From: Stenotrophomonas sp. PS02289
GTDB lineage: Bacteria > Pseudomonadota > Gammaproteobacteria > Xanthomonadales > Xanthomonadaceae
Direction of reading: 5' to 3'
Assembly: GCF_029960115.1 (NCBI RefSeq)
Contig: NZ_JASCOZ010000002.1
Coordinates: 1 to 64,000 of the forward strand
Length of the DNA stretch: 64,000 nt
Shown here: piece after piece, positions 7,872 to 17,693 of the stretch
Numbering within the stretch: position 1 is the first letter of the stretch
How the letters are laid out: the number at the start of each line of letters is the position of its first letter
The notes under the pieces: generated by a model
Databases searched by the model: none
The model's input: the letters and a program-made list of their open reading frames with translations, nothing else
Told to the model about the DNA's origin: nothing
Translations under genes and position numbers: made by a program

Positions 7872-8960
7872 ATGCTTGAACAGACGATCTCGCATCTGCA
7901 GGCCCTGGTGTCGTTCGACACCCGCAATCCGCCGCGTGCGATCACCACCGGGGGCATCTTTGATTACCTGCGTGCGAACCTGCCCGGGTTCAACGTCGAG
8001 GTGATCGACCATGGTGCCGGTGCGGTCAGCCTGTATGCGGTGCGCGGTACGCCGAAGTACCTGTTCAATGTGCATCTGGATACCGTGCCCGATTCCCCGC
8101 ACTGGAGCGCTGATCCGCACGTGATGCGGCGCGCCGAGGACCGAGTGATCGGGTTGGGTGTATGCGACATCAAGGGTGCAGCCGCCGCACTGGTGGCCGC
8201 GGCCAATGCCAGTGACGGCGATGCCGCGTTCCTGTTCTCCAGCGACGAGGAAGCCAACGATCCCCGCTGCATCGCGGCGTTCCTGGCCCGAGGCATTCCG
8301 TATGAGGCCGTGCTGGTGGCCGAGCCGACCATGAGTGAAGCGGTGCTCGCGCACCGCGGCATCAGCTCGGTGCTGATGAACTTCGCCGGACGGGCAGGGC
8401 ATGCCTCGGGCAAGCAGGATGCGGCCGCCAGCGCGCTGCACCAGGCGATGCGCTGGGGTAACCGCGCGCTGGATCATGTGGAATCGCTGGCCCATGCGCG
8501 CTTCGGCGGACTGACCGGGCTGCGCTTCAACATCGGTCGCGTCGAAGGCGGCATCAAGGCCAACATGATCGCTCCGGCGGCCGAGCTGCGCTTTGGTTTC
8601 CGCCCGCTGCCGTCGATGGATATCGACGCGCTGCTGGCCACCTTTGCCGGGTTTGCCGAACCAGAAGCGGCCGTGTTCACCGAAACCTTCCGGGGTCCCA
8701 GCCTGCCGGCCGGCGACATTGCCGAAGCCGAACATCGCCGCCTGCTGGCGCGCGACGTGGCCGACGCACTGGACATTCCGATTGGCAACGCCGTGGACTT
8801 CTGGACCGAAGCGTCGCTGTTCTCCGCCGGTGGTTACACCACCATGGTGTACGGCCCGGGCGACATCGCCCAGGCGCACACCGCCGATGAGTTCGTGACG
8901 CTGGAGCAGTTGCAGCGTTACACCGATTCCGTGCACCGCATCATTGCGGCCGGTGCCTGA
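7872..8960 (+). CDS. argE': N-acetyl-L-citrulline deacetylase (ArgE')
   Basis: 362 residues, M20 metallopeptidase family. Metal and catalytic motifs in order: FNVHLDTVP (metal His and catalytic Asp), GVCDIKGAAAAL (bridging Asp), SSDEEA (general-base Glu pair) and VAEPT (metal ligand region), with the C-terminal metal His near AQAHTADEFV. In Xanthomonads this enzyme removes acetate from acetylcitrulline to give citrulline, replacing ArgE. Position next to argF' and argG supports this over an acetylornithine deacetylase. SD AAGGAT lies about 9 bases before the ATG. Confidence 0.9.
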   Translation: MLEQTISHLQALVSFDTRNPPRAITTGGIFDYLRANLPGFNVEVIDHGAGAVSLYAVRGTPKYLFNVHLDTVPDSPHWSADPHVMRRAEDRVIGLGVCDIKGAAAALVAAANASDGDAAFLFSSDEEANDPRCIAAFLARGIPYEAVLVAEPTMSEAVLAHRGISSVLMNFAGRAGHASGKQDAAASALHQAMRWGNRALDHVESLAHARFGGLTGLRFNIGRVEGGIKANMIAPAAELRFGFRPLPSMDIDALLATFAGFAEPEAAVFTETFRGPSLPAGDIAEAEHRRLLARDVADALDIPIGNAVDFWTEASLFSAGGYTTMVYGPGDIAQAHTADEFVTLEQLQRYTDSVHRIIAAGA

Positions 8961-9032
8961 TTGATGACCGCGTCGCGGCCCGCCGCGACGTATTCCTTTC
9001 CTGCGGCTGCGGCCGCTTGTGACGAAACCGAA

Positions 9033-10361
9033 ATGTCTCCTGCACTCCAGCCCCACCGCCAGACCCGCCAGACCATCGTGCGCCTGCTGTCCAGCATGGC
9101 CAGCGCGAAGGAGATCAGCCAGTACCTCAAGCGCTTTTCGCAGCTGGACGCCAAGCGCTTCGCCGTGGTCAAGGTCGGCGGCGCGGTGCTGCGCGACGAC
9201 CTCGATGCGCTGACCTCCTCGCTGTCGTTCCTGCAGGAGGTCGGCCTGACCCCGATCGTCCTGCACGGGGCCGGCCCGCAGCTGGATGCCGAACTCTCGG
9301 CGGCCGGGATCGTCAAGGAAACCGTCAACGGCCTGCGCGTGACCTCGCCGGAAGGCCTGGCCATCGTGCGCCGGGTGTTCCAGCAGTCCAACCTGCAGCT
9401 GGTGGAAGCCCTGCAGCAGAACGGCGCGCGCGCCACCTCCATCACCGGCGGCGTGTTCGAAGCCGAGTACCTGGACCAGGCCACCTACGGCTTGGTTGGC
9501 GAGGTGAAGAAGGTCAACCTGGCCCCGATTGAAGCCAGCCTGCGCGCCGGTTCCATTCCGGTGATCACCAGCCTGGGTGAAACCCGTTGTGGCCAGATCC
9601 TCAACGTCAATGCGGATTTTGCCGCCAACGAACTGGTGCAGGAACTGCAGCCGTACAAGATCATCTTCCTCACCGGCACCGGTGGTCTGCTGGACGAAGA
9701 GGGCAAGGTGATCGACTCGATCAACCTGTCCACCGAGTACGACCACCTGATCGCCCAGCCGTGGATCCACGGCGGCATGAAGGTGAAGATCGAGCAGATC
9801 AAGGACCTGCTCGACCGCCTGCCGCTGGAGTCGTCGGTGTCGATCACCCGTCCGGCGGACCTGGCCAAGGAACTGTTCACCCACAAGGGTTCGGGCACGC
9901 TGGTGCGCAAGGGCGAGAAGGTGCTGCGCGCCACCGCCTGGAGCGAGCTGGACCTGCCGCGTCTGAAGGGCCTGATCGAATCCAGTTTCGGCCGCACCCT
10001 GGTGCCGGACTATTTCGACAAGACCAAGCTGCTGCGCGCCTATGTCAGTGAGAACTATCGCGCCGCGGTGATCCTCACCGACGAAGCCGAAGGGGTGTAC
10101 CTGGACAAGTTCGCGGTGTTGGATGACGCGCAGGGCGAGGGCCTGGGCCGTGCGGTCTGGAACGTGATGCTGGAAGAAACCCCGCAGCTGTTCTGGCGCT
10201 CGCGTCACGGCAACCCGATCAACCATTTCTATTACGCCGAATCCGACGGCTGCTACAAACAGGATCACTGGAAGGTGTTCTGGTTTGGCGCGGACGGCTT
10301 CGAGCGTATCCGCAGCTACGTCGACCACTGCGCTGCCCGCACCCCCAGCCTGCTGGGCTGA
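9033..10361 (+). CDS. argB: Bifunctional N-acetylglutamate kinase/synthase
   Basis: 442 residues with an amino-acid kinase domain (about 40-285: [44 protein letters not shown]) followed by a GNAT-type acetyltransferase domain (about 295-442: [29 protein letters not shown], with QGEGLG as the acetyl-CoA loop). This is the Xanthomonad NAGS-K fusion related to vertebrate NAGS. It makes N-acetylglutamate and phosphorylates it, the first two steps. The ATG at 9033 ([16 protein letters not shown]) is preferred. An in-frame ATG at 8964 would add 23 residues of Ala-rich sequence and sits right against the argE' stop. Confidence 0.92.
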   Translation: MSPALQPHRQTRQTIVRLLSSMASAKEISQYLKRFSQLDAKRFAVVKVGGAVLRDDLDALTSSLSFLQEVGLTPIVLHGAGPQLDAELSAAGIVKETVNGLRVTSPEGLAIVRRVFQQSNLQLVEALQQNGARATSITGGVFEAEYLDQATYGLVGEVKKVNLAPIEASLRAGSIPVITSLGETRCGQILNVNADFAANELVQELQPYKIIFLTGTGGLLDEEGKVIDSINLSTEYDHLIAQPWIHGGMKVKIEQIKDLLDRLPLESSVSITRPADLAKELFTHKGSGTLVRKGEKVLRATAWSELDLPRLKGLIESSFGRTLVPDYFDKTKLLRAYVSENYRAAVILTDEAEGVYLDKFAVLDDAQGEGLGRAVWNVMLEETPQLFWRSRHGNPINHFYYAESDGCYKQDHWKVFWFGADGFERIRSYVDHCAARTPSLLG

Positions 10362-10375
10362 GCGAAGAGAACCGC

Positions 10376-11332
10376 ATGAGCACCTCCAAGAACTTCACCG
10401 TCGGCATCGTCGGCGCACGGGGCCACACCGGGGCCGAGCTGATCAAGCTGATCGCCGCCCATCCGCAGCTGCAGCTGGGCTTCGTGTCCTCGCGCGAGCT
10501 GGCCGGCCAGCGCGTGGGTGACCATTACCCGGACATCACCGACGCATTGCATTTCGAAAACCTCGACGCCGACGCCGTCGCCGCCAAGGGCATGGACGCC
10601 GTGATCCTCGCGCTGCCCAACAACCTCTCGGCTCCGTTCGTCGCCGCGCTCGACGCGGCCAAGCCGGACACCGTGATCGTCGACCTCTCGGCCGACCACC
10701 GCTTTGAAGGCAGCTGGTACTACGGCCTGCCCGAACTGACCCGCGGTGATTACGCCGGCCAGAAGCACATCAGCAATCCCGGCTGCTATGCCACCGCCAT
10801 GCAGCTGGCGATCAGCCCGCTGCTGACCCAGCTGGCCGGTCCGCCGCAGTGCTTTGGTGTGTCCGGCTACTCCGGCGCAGGCACCACGCCCTCGGACAAG
10901 AACAACCCCGAGCTGCTGGCCGACAACCTGATGCCGTATGCGCTCACCAACCACGTGCATGAGCGCGAAGTGTCCGCGCACCTGCGCGTGCCGGTGGAGT
11001 TCATGCCACACGTGGCTCCGCATTTCCGCGGCATCACCATGACCGTCAACCTGTGGCTGACCGACGTGATGACCCGCGAGCAGATTCTCGCCCGCTACCA
11101 GGCCTTCTACGCGCACGAACCGCTGGTCGAGGTGATCGACCAGGCACCGTGGGTCAGCCACATTGCGGGCCGCCACGGCGTGCAGATTGGCGGCTTCGAC
11201 GTGGCTCCGGGCGGCAAGCGCGTGGTCGTGGTGGCCACGCTGGACAACCTGCTCAAGGGCGCGGCCACCCAGGCCATGCAGAACCTCAACCTGGCCCTGG
11301 GCCTGGACGAGCTCACCGCTATTCCGCATTGA
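10376..11332 (+). CDS. argC: N-acetyl-gamma-glutamyl-phosphate reductase
   Basis: 318 residues. NADP-binding Rossmann motif [15 protein letters not shown] at the N-terminus, catalytic Cys in [14 protein letters not shown], then [11 protein letters not shown] and a C-terminal half carrying the catalytic His region HVAPHFRGI. It reduces the acetylglutamyl phosphate made by the fused kinase/synthase just upstream. 14 bp separate it from that gene and 13 bp from argH, so they are co-transcribed. Confidence 0.95.
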   Translation: MSTSKNFTVGIVGARGHTGAELIKLIAAHPQLQLGFVSSRELAGQRVGDHYPDITDALHFENLDADAVAAKGMDAVILALPNNLSAPFVAALDAAKPDTVIVDLSADHRFEGSWYYGLPELTRGDYAGQKHISNPGCYATAMQLAISPLLTQLAGPPQCFGVSGYSGAGTTPSDKNNPELLADNLMPYALTNHVHEREVSAHLRVPVEFMPHVAPHFRGITMTVNLWLTDVMTREQILARYQAFYAHEPLVEVIDQAPWVSHIAGRHGVQIGGFDVAPGGKRVVVVATLDNLLKGAATQAMQNLNLALGLDELTAIPH

Positions 11333-11345
11333 TTGGAGCAAGACA

Positions 11346-12641
11346 ATGGCAGACCTTCTGTGGCAGAAGCCCGGCGTGGCGGTGGACGCCAAGATCCAGA
11401 CCTTCCTGGCCGGCGATGACGTCATCCTCGACCGCGAATTCTTCCTGTACGACATCACCGCCAGCAAGGCGCATGCGCAGGGCCTGCAGCACATCGGCAT
11501 TCTCAGCAGTGAAGAGCTGGAAGGCCTGCTGCGCGAACTGGACGTCCTCGCTGACGATTTCCGCAGCGGCGCGTTCGTGCTGGATGAGCGCTACGAGGAC
11601 TGCCACTCGGCGATCGAAGCGCGCCTGACCGAGCGTCTCGGCGACGCCGGCCGCCGCATCCACACCGGTCGCAGCCGCAACGACCAGATTCTGGTCGCCA
11701 CCCGCCTGTGGCTGAAGGACAAGCTGCTGCGCGTGGCCGAACTGAGCCGCGAAATCGCCAAGGTCGCGTTGGATCGCGCTGAGGCCGAGAAGGACATTCC
11801 GCTGCCTGGCTACACCCACATCCAGCGCGCCGTGGTCTCGTCGGCCGGCATGTGGTGGGCGGGCTGGGCCGAAGCCTTCATCGACAATGCGATCCGTGCG
11901 CACGATACCTTTGCGCTGGTCGATGCCAATCCGCTGGGCACCGCCGCCGGCTATGGCGTGAACCTGCCGCTGGACCGCACGCACACCACCGAAGCGCTGG
12001 GCTTTGCGCGCATGCAGATCTCGCCGATCTACGCGCAGCTGTCGCGCGGCAAGTTCGAGCTGGCGGCACTGGAAGCGCTGGGCGGGGCCACCCTGGACCT
12101 GCGCCGCATCGCGTGGGATCTGTCGCTGTTCACCAGTGGCGAATTCGGCTTCGTCGCGCTGCCGGCGCAGTACACCACCGGCAGCTCGATCATGCCGAAC
12201 AAGCGCAACCCGGATGTGGTCGAGCTGCTGCGTGCCACGCACGCTGCGGTGGCGGCCGCGCGCACCGAGATCGAGCAGCTGCTGTCGCTGCCGTCCGGCT
12301 ATCACCGCGACCTGCAGAGCAGCAAGGGCGCGATCTTCCACGGTTTCGGTCGCGGCATTCCGGCGCTGGAACTGCTGCCGGCGCTGCTGGCCAATCTGGA
12401 ATGGCGCGACGACAAGCTGCGTGCCGCGATCGACTCCGGCATGTACGCCACCGACGTCGCGGTGGAAGCCGCCGTCGCCGGCGTCCCGTTCCGCGAGGCC
12501 TACAAGGCTGCTGCCGCGTCTGCGGACACGGCGGGTCAGGGCCGCACGCCGGAGGGCAGCCTCGCCGCGCGCGTGTCGCCCGGTGCGGCAGCCGACCTGC
12601 GCCTGGACGAACTGCGCACGCGCTGGGCGGCGCTGGTCTGA
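11346..12641 (+). CDS. argH: Argininosuccinate lyase
   Basis: 431 residues. The fumarase/aspartase superfamily signature [12 protein letters not shown] carries the catalytic Ser, and the other substrate loops are HTGRSRNDQ and GYTHIQRAV. It cleaves argininosuccinate to arginine and fumarate, the last step. The ATG at 11346, behind GGAGCA, fits the family start (MADLLWQKP); the frame is open another 61 codons upstream over argC. Its TGA shares one base with the ATG of the cupin gene. Confidence 0.95.
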   Translation: MADLLWQKPGVAVDAKIQTFLAGDDVILDREFFLYDITASKAHAQGLQHIGILSSEELEGLLRELDVLADDFRSGAFVLDERYEDCHSAIEARLTERLGDAGRRIHTGRSRNDQILVATRLWLKDKLLRVAELSREIAKVALDRAEAEKDIPLPGYTHIQRAVVSSAGMWWAGWAEAFIDNAIRAHDTFALVDANPLGTAAGYGVNLPLDRTHTTEALGFARMQISPIYAQLSRGKFELAALEALGGATLDLRRIAWDLSLFTSGEFGFVALPAQYTTGSSIMPNKRNPDVVELLRATHAAVAAARTEIEQLLSLPSGYHRDLQSSKGAIFHGFGRGIPALELLPALLANLEWRDDKLRAAIDSGMYATDVAVEAAVAGVPFREAYKAAAASADTAGQGRTPEGSLAARVSPGAAADLRLDELRTRWAALV

Positions 12642-12997
12642 TGGCCAGCGTCACCGCTCCGGCCAATATCGATTCGGCCCGGCACTACGTGTGGGGCGGG
12701 ACCTGTGACGGCTGGCACCTGCTGGACGTGCCGGACCTGAGCGTGATTGAGGAGCGCATGCCGCCGGGCACCTCCGAGGCGCGTCATTTCCACCACCGCG
12801 CGCGGCAGTTCTTCCGCGTGCTGGAGGGCGAGGCCATGCTGGAGCTGGACGGCACCGCGCACTGCCTGCGCGCCGGTGACGGCCTGCATGTACCGCCGGG
12901 TGCCACGCATCAGATGCGCAATGACTCCGCGGCGGACGTGCGCTTCCTGGTCGTCTCCAGCCCGCACGCACACGGCGACCGGGAGCTGGCCGCATGA
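12641..12997 (+). CDS. Small cupin-fold protein
   Basis: 118 residues, one cupin domain: EARHFHHRARQFFRVLEGEA is the first cupin motif (His cluster and Glu) and PPGATHQMRN the second, so a metal site is likely. Substrate unknown. Coupled to argH by a TGATG junction and to the next gene by ATGA, it belongs to the arginine/proline transcript. A role in that pathway is not shown. Confidence 0.8.
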   Translation: MASVTAPANIDSARHYVWGGTCDGWHLLDVPDLSVIEERMPPGTSEARHFHHRARQFFRVLEGEAMLELDGTAHCLRAGDGLHVPPGATHQMRNDSAADVRFLVVSSPHAHGDRELAA

Positions 12998-13254
12998 GCA
13001 CGCTGTATCTGGTGATGGCGATGCGTCGGCCGCAGTTCAACGACGCCGCGGTGCAGCCGCACCGTGACTTCCTGGACGCATTGCGCGCCGCCGGTCAGCT
13101 GCACCTCACCGGTGGTTTCAGCGACGGCAGTGGCGGGGCTTACGTGCTGTGCAATGTGGGAAGCCTCGCCGAGGCCGAAGCCATCGTCGCCCGCGATCCG
13201 CTGGTGACGATGCAGGCTTCGGAATTGCATGTGCACGAGTGGTTGACCCGTTAA
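12994..13254 (+). CDS. YciI-like protein
   Basis: 86 residues of the YciI (dimeric alpha-beta barrel) family. Marks are the N-terminal strand TLYLVMAMRRP, HRDFLDALRAAGQLHLTGG with the family His, and the end EAIVARDPLVTMQASELHVHEW. YciI proteins are small hydrolase- or ligand-binding-like proteins with no firm cellular role. It overlaps the cupin gene by 4 bp and lies 29 bp before proB. Confidence 0.8.
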   Translation: MSTLYLVMAMRRPQFNDAAVQPHRDFLDALRAAGQLHLTGGFSDGSGGAYVLCNVGSLAEAEAIVARDPLVTMQASELHVHEWLTR

Positions 13255-13283
13255 CCACCTCTGACCCTCTATTGGTATCTGCC

Positions 13284-14423
13284 ATGACCGCATCGCGTTT
13301 CCCCGAACAAGCGTTGCCTTCATGGCGGCGTGCCGTGCTCAAGGTCGGCAGCAGCCTGCTGGCCGCTGATGGTGGTGGTTTGTCGCCGCGCCACGCGCTG
13401 GGACTGGCGCAGTTTGTGTCTGCGCATGTGCAGGCGGGGCGCGAAGTGGTGATTGTGTCGTCCGGTGCCGTGGCCGCAGGTCGCGCGATCGTGCCGCGTG
13501 CGCTGGAAGCCGGCGCGGCAATGGCCGCACGACAGGCGCTGGCCGCCTTGGGCCAGGCGCAGTTGATTGGCTTGTGGCAGCGCTTCTTCGAGCGCCCGGT
13601 GGCGCAGGTGCTGCTGACCCATGATGACCTGCGCAACCGCCGTCGCTACCTCAATGCGCGCGCCACGCTCAACGAGCTGCTGCGGCTGGGCACGCTGCCG
13701 GTTGTGAACGAGAACGACACCGTGTCGGTGGACGAACTCAAGCTCGGCGACAACGACAACCTGGCCGCCACGGTGGCGGCGTTGATCGACGCCGACGTGC
13801 TGTTCATCGCCACCGATATCGATGGGCTTTACAGCGCTGATCCGCGTCGTGATCCGGCGGCGGTGCCGATCCATGACGTGCCCGAGCTGACCAGTGCAGT
13901 GCTGGCGATGGCCGGCGGGGCCGGTAGCGGAGCCGGCACCGGCGGCATGCACACCAAGCTGGAAGCCGCCGCCAAGGCGGGCAGGGTGGGCATTGATACC
14001 TGCCTGTTCAATGGCCGTGATGCGGATGTGGTGCGTGCGCTGGCGCAGGGGCGGTTGTTTGGCACCCGTATCCATGCCGGGCAGAGCCGTGAGGCCGCGC
14101 GCAAGTACTGGCTGCGGCATGCGCCGCTGGAAGCCGGGGCGATCGTGGTCGATGAAGGCGCAGCGCGGGCGTTGCGTGAGAAAGGTGCTTCGTTGTTGCC
14201 GGGTGGGGTGACCACCGCCGAAGGCGATTTCCGGCGTGGCGACATGGTGCAGGTGCGGTTGCGCACCGACGCCGGCGAGGTGACGTTGGCGCGTGGGGTC
14301 AGCCAGTATTCGGCCAGCGACATCCGGCGCGTGGCCGGGCGGCATTCGCGGGAAATTGAAGCGGTGCTGGGGTACAACTACGGCGGTAACGTGATTCACC
14401 GTGACGATATGGTGCTGGTGTGA
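13284..14423 (+). CDS. proB: Glutamate 5-kinase
   Basis: 379 residues. Amino-acid kinase domain (about 1-265) with VLKVGSSLL, VSSGAVAAGR, VNENDTVSVDELKLGDND and GTGGMHTKLEAA, then a PUA domain (about 285-370: GAIVVDEGAARALREKG, GDMVQVR). It phosphorylates glutamate, the committed step of proline synthesis, and is normally feedback-inhibited by proline. The ATG at 13284 fits the family start; the frame is open further upstream over the YciI gene. proA follows after a SMAG element. Confidence 0.95.
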   Translation: MTASRFPEQALPSWRRAVLKVGSSLLAADGGGLSPRHALGLAQFVSAHVQAGREVVIVSSGAVAAGRAIVPRALEAGAAMAARQALAALGQAQLIGLWQRFFERPVAQVLLTHDDLRNRRRYLNARATLNELLRLGTLPVVNENDTVSVDELKLGDNDNLAATVAALIDADVLFIATDIDGLYSADPRRDPAAVPIHDVPELTSAVLAMAGGAGSGAGTGGMHTKLEAAAKAGRVGIDTCLFNGRDADVVRALAQGRLFGTRIHAGQSREAARKYWLRHAPLEAGAIVVDEGAARALREKGASLLPGGVTTAEGDFRRGDMVQVRLRTDAGEVTLARGVSQYSASDIRRVAGRHSREIEAVLGYNYGGNVIHRDDMVLV

Positions 14424-14431
14424 GTGCATTC

Positions 14432-14453
14432 GCCACGCAGGGCGTGGCTCTAC
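14432..14453 (-). repeat. SMAG (GTAG) stem-loop between proB and proA
   Basis: On the minus strand GTAG then GCCACGC-CCT-GCGTGGC, in the 42 bp gap of the proBA pair, 12 bases before the proA start. Confidence 0.85.
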
Positions 14454-14465
14454 GAGGATTCCCTG

Positions 14466-15938
14466 ATGGCCGATGACATCCGTACCCAGGCGCTGGCTTG
14501 TCGCGCCGCCGCGCAGACCCTGGCCCAGCTGTCCGCCAGCGCCAAAACCGCGTTGCTCAACGGCATGGCCGACGCCCTCGACGCCGACAGCGACGCGATC
14601 CTCGCCGCCAACGCGCGCGACCTGGCCGCCGCCGAAGCCAAAGGCACGGGCAGCGCGATGCTCGACCGGCTGGCACTCAACCCCGCACGCCTGGCCAGCA
14701 TCAGCGCCGCCCTGCGCGAGGTGGCGGCGTTGCCGGACCCGGTCGGCGCGATCACCCGCGACGATGTGCGCCCCAATGGCATCCGCGTGCAGAAAGTGCG
14801 CGTGCCGCTGGGCGTGATCGCGATGATCTACGAAGCCCGACCCAACGTGACCGCGGATGCCGCCGCCCTGTGCATCAAGGCCGGCAACGGGGTGATCCTG
14901 CGTGGCGGCTCGGAAGCCATCCATTCCAACACCGCCATCGCCGCCGCGCTCAAGCGTGCGCTGCGTGAGGCGGGCGTGCCCGACGCCGCGCTGACGCTGG
15001 TGGAAGACCTGCGCCGCGAAACCATGCTGGAACTGCTGCAGCTCAACGAGGTGATCGACCTCGCCATTCCGCGCGGGGGGGAAGGGTTGATCCGCTTTGT
15101 CGCCGAACACGCGCGTGTTCCGGTGATCAAACACTACAAGGGCGTCTGCCATCTGTATGTGGACCGCGCCGCAAACCTGGAGCGCGCGGTGGACCTGCTG
15201 GTGGACGGCAAATGCAGCCGCCCGGCCGCCTGCAACTCGCTGGAGACGCTCCTGGTGCATGCAGACGTGGCGGCGGATTTCCTGCCGGCGGCCGGCAAGG
15301 CGCTGGCCGAGCGCGGCGTGCAGCTGCGCGCCGACGCACGTGCACGGCACTGGCTGCCGCAGGCCGCAGAAGCCACTGAAGACGACTACGCCGCCGAGTA
15401 TCTGGACCTGATTCTGGCCGTGCGCGTGGTGGATGATCTGGAGCAGGCGCTGGTCCATATCCAGCAGTACAGCTCGGATCACACCGAGGTGATCGTCACC
15501 GAAGACGCTGTGGCGGCCGAGCGCTTCGTGCAGGCATTGCGTTCGGCGGTGGTGATGGTGAATGCGTCGTCGCGTTTTTCCGACGGCGGCGAGCTGGGCT
15601 TGGGCGCGGAGATCGGGATATCGACCACGCGGTTGCATGCGTATGGGCCGATGGGGTTGGAGGCGCTCACTGTGGAGCGGTTCGTGGTGCGCGGGGAAGG
15701 GCAGACGCGCTACCGGGGTTCCCGTTCCGCAATGCCTCACAATTACGGCAACACCTCATACGCGATGCGCCGGTTCGCGGCTCGGCCGGCTTCGGTACTG
15801 TTGTCGCCGATCGGGCGGTTCGAGCCGAATCCACGGGCGGCCAACCGGTCTGAAGGTACCCCGGCGCCGATCAAGGCATCCGCCACCGCGCGCGCACGCT
15901 GCTCGCTCAACAACTGGTTGCTGGCCGCGTCGCCTTGA
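14466..15938 (+). CDS. proA: Glutamate-5-semialdehyde dehydrogenase with an unusual C-terminal run-on
   Basis: 490 residues as read. Residues 1 to about 415 are ProA: catalytic Cys in [13 protein letters not shown], plus [26 protein letters not shown] and the end [20 protein letters not shown]. It reduces glutamyl-5-phosphate to the semialdehyde. Known ProA proteins stop near here (base ~15710), but no stop occurs. The frame continues about 75 codons, the last 196 bp antisense to the 3' end of the convergent YidB/OmpA gene. The added tail is Arg/Ala-rich and matches no family I know. A lost stop codon, or an indel in the assembly near 15700, would both explain it. Starts at ATG 14466 just after the SMAG. 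Confidence 0.93.
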   Translation: MADDIRTQALACRAAAQTLAQLSASAKTALLNGMADALDADSDAILAANARDLAAAEAKGTGSAMLDRLALNPARLASISAALREVAALPDPVGAITRDDVRPNGIRVQKVRVPLGVIAMIYEARPNVTADAAALCIKAGNGVILRGGSEAIHSNTAIAAALKRALREAGVPDAALTLVEDLRRETMLELLQLNEVIDLAIPRGGEGLIRFVAEHARVPVIKHYKGVCHLYVDRAANLERAVDLLVDGKCSRPAACNSLETLLVHADVAADFLPAAGKALAERGVQLRADARARHWLPQAAEATEDDYAAEYLDLILAVRVVDDLEQALVHIQQYSSDHTEVIVTEDAVAAERFVQALRSAVVMVNASSRFSDGGELGLGAEIGISTTRLHAYGPMGLEALTVERFVVRGEGQTRYRGSRSAMPHNYGNTSYAMRRFAARPASVLLSPIGRFEPNPRAANRSEGTPAPIKASATARARCSLNNWLLAASP

Positions 15939-17080
15939 TTGTCGGTGTGCCCACCCACTTCCACCCGGGTGCCGGCCGGTGCACCTTCAATCGCATCGGC
16001 CGCTTGCTGGATGATCGCCTCGCTGCTGCGGGTGATGTTGGCTGAGCCGGTGTCGAAGCGCACCGTGGTCTGATTCAACGCGGCGGTCAGTTCGGTCGCG
16101 CTGTATCCGGCCTTGAGCCCTTTGATCGCCTGCACACCCCGATCAAACAGACCTTCCACCTTGATCGTCGGCAGCTGCTTCTGGAACAGCGAACTGACCG
16201 CAATCCGCTCGGCTTCCGGCAAGGCACTGGTGTCCAGCTTCACCGCATCGCCGCTGAAGGCGAACTTCAGCCCCTCGGCTTTGAGGCTCGGCAACATCCC
16301 TTTCAGGCGGTCCAGCCACGAGGCCGGCTTGACGCTGGCATCCACGTCCAGGCGGGCGTTGAGCCTATCATCGCCGAAGGTGGATTTAAGCGCGTCCAGC
16401 AGCTGGAACTTCTCGGCCGTGGTGGCCAGTGTTCCGCTCACGTCCACCTTGCCGCCGCTGTGCTGGAAGGCGAAGGTGGGCGCACCGACCGACTGCGCGG
16501 TGCCATCGGTGCTCGCCACCGGTGCAGTGGCCGCCGCCGGGGTGCCCACCGGCGGTGACTTGCCGCGCATGTGCCAGCCGCAGTACGCCAGTGCCAGCAG
16601 GGCCAGGATCGGCAGGATCCAGCGCCACAGGCTGCCGCGTTTGCGGTTGTTGCGCAGCTGGGCGATGGTGCCCTTGCCCCAGTCGACATTGCCCGCCAAC
16701 CCGGCCAGTGAGGCCGGAATGCCATTAGGCACGACCCCGCCAGCGGTCATCGAGCGCACCAGCAGCGGTAGCGCACTGGCGATGGCCGAGCCAATCAGGG
16801 TCTTGGGCACGCCGGCTTTTTCGGCAATCGCCCCGAGGTTGCGCTCGCCCAGGGCGTTCTGGATCTGCCCGCCATCAATGTCCCGCATGTTGGGACTGCC
16901 ACTGAGCCAGGACTCGAAAATGCCGCCCAGGCCGGCCTTCTGGAACAGTTTCTGGAACCCCTTGAAACCATCGGACTGGCTGAAGATGAAGCTGGCCAGC
17001 ACCCCGACGAACTTGCGGGTGTTGTCGCCGAGGCCGGTTGCCCGGGCGACCTGATCGATCAGATTTTCGACGAATGACAT
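15743..17080 (-). CDS. YidB-like (DUF937) plus OmpA-domain envelope protein
   Basis: 445 residues. The N-terminal ~135 residues are Gly-rich and YidB/DUF937-like ([25 protein letters not shown]). A single membrane helix follows (about 153-172, [18 protein letters not shown]), then a BON-like region of about 130 residues, then an OmpA C-terminal domain (about 335-445: [43 protein letters not shown]) that binds peptidoglycan. It is probably an inner-membrane anchored periplasmic protein. The ATG at 17080 gives [11 protein letters not shown]; 17 more codons upstream are open but are not needed. Its 3' end is overlapped on the other strand by proA. Confidence 0.8.
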   Translation of the reverse strand: MSFVENLIDQVARATGLGDNTRKFVGVLASFIFSQSDGFKGFQKLFQKAGLGGIFESWLSGSPNMRDIDGGQIQNALGERNLGAIAEKAGVPKTLIGSAIASALPLLVRSMTAGGVVPNGIPASLAGLAGNVDWGKGTIAQLRNNRKRGSLWRWILPILALLALAYCGWHMRGKSPPVGTPAAATAPVASTDGTAQSVGAPTFAFQHSGGKVDVSGTLATTAEKFQLLDALKSTFGDDRLNARLDVDASVKPASWLDRLKGMLPSLKAEGLKFAFSGDAVKLDTSALPEAERIAVSSLFQKQLPTIKVEGLFDRGVQAIKGLKAGYSATELTAALNQTTVRFDTGSANITRSSEAIIQQAADAIEGAPAGTRVEVGGHTDNQGDAASNQLLSEQRARAVADALIGAGVPSDRLAARGFGSNRPIGDNSTEAGRAANRRIAYEVLP

Positions 17081-17170
17081 GGACTTGCCCTCACATGGAT
17101 GTGCGGGCGGGTGTCTCCCCAACAGCAGCATACGCCGGTTGTGGGGGAAAGCGGCCAGGGTGGGCCGGCA

Positions 17171-17193
17171 AGCGGGGCAGAGCCCCGCTTTAC
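17171..17193 (-). repeat. SMAG variant (GTAA) that supplies the pgaD stop codon
   Basis: On the minus strand GTAA then AGCGGGGC-TCT-GCCCCGCT. The TAA of the head is the stop codon of pgaD (17190-17192). Confidence 0.75.
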
Positions 17194-17693
17194 GCCAGCC
17201 GGGCGACCGGTTCGGGCTCGGCCAGGACCTGTGCGCTCAGGCCCACCGGGCGGGCGTGGTCGTCCATGTGCAGGGTCACCGCCTTGCCGGCCAGCAGCTC
17301 GGCGGCCAGCGCCGGGGCGGCCCCCAGGTCGCGGGCCATCTCTTCACGGGTCACGTCCTGGCGCGGGTTGCGCCGTTCCTTGCCGGCAAAGCGAAAGCGG
17401 TTGTACTCGGCCCAGGCGATCAGCAGCACCGCCGTGCAGACCAGGATGATCGGCAGCGCGATCACCAGGAACGGGTCGATGCTCTGCTTGTACTCATACA
17501 GCTGCAGAAACGCCAGATGACCGCCCAGCAACCAGGAAATGGCGGTCACCAGCGGGGCCCACAGGTAGAAGTAGAAGCCCCAGAAGGCCAGGGTCACAAA
17601 GCCCCAGGCGGTGCGCTGCAGGCGCGGCTGCTGGCGTGACTTGCGGATCAGGCGCGAGTCGAAACGGCGGCTGGATTTGGGCGTGGTGTTCAT
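17190..17693 (-). CDS. pgaD: PNAG biosynthesis protein PgaD
   Basis: 167 residues with two N-proximal membrane helices (about 29-52 and 70-95) and a charged cytoplasmic tail, as in PgaD. In E. coli PgaD forms the c-di-GMP-responsive inner-membrane synthase together with PgaC. It overlaps pgaC by 4 bp and is last in the pgaABCD order. Its stop codon comes from a SMAG-type repeat, so the C-terminal residues may be strain-variable. Confidence 0.85.
   Translation of the reverse strand: MNTTPKSSRRFDSRLIRKSRQQPRLQRTAWGFVTLAFWGFYFYLWAPLVTAISWLLGGHLAFLQLYEYKQSIDPFLVIALPIILVCTAVLLIAWAEYNRFRFAGKERRNPRQDVTREEMARDLGAAPALAAELLAGKAVTLHMDDHARPVGLSAQVLAEPEPVARLA

Noticed and set aside
8961-9032. A longer N-terminus for the argB fusion starting at 8961 or 8964
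   Set aside because: The added 23-24 residues are Ala-rich without homology; the ATG at 9033 starts the conserved sequence.
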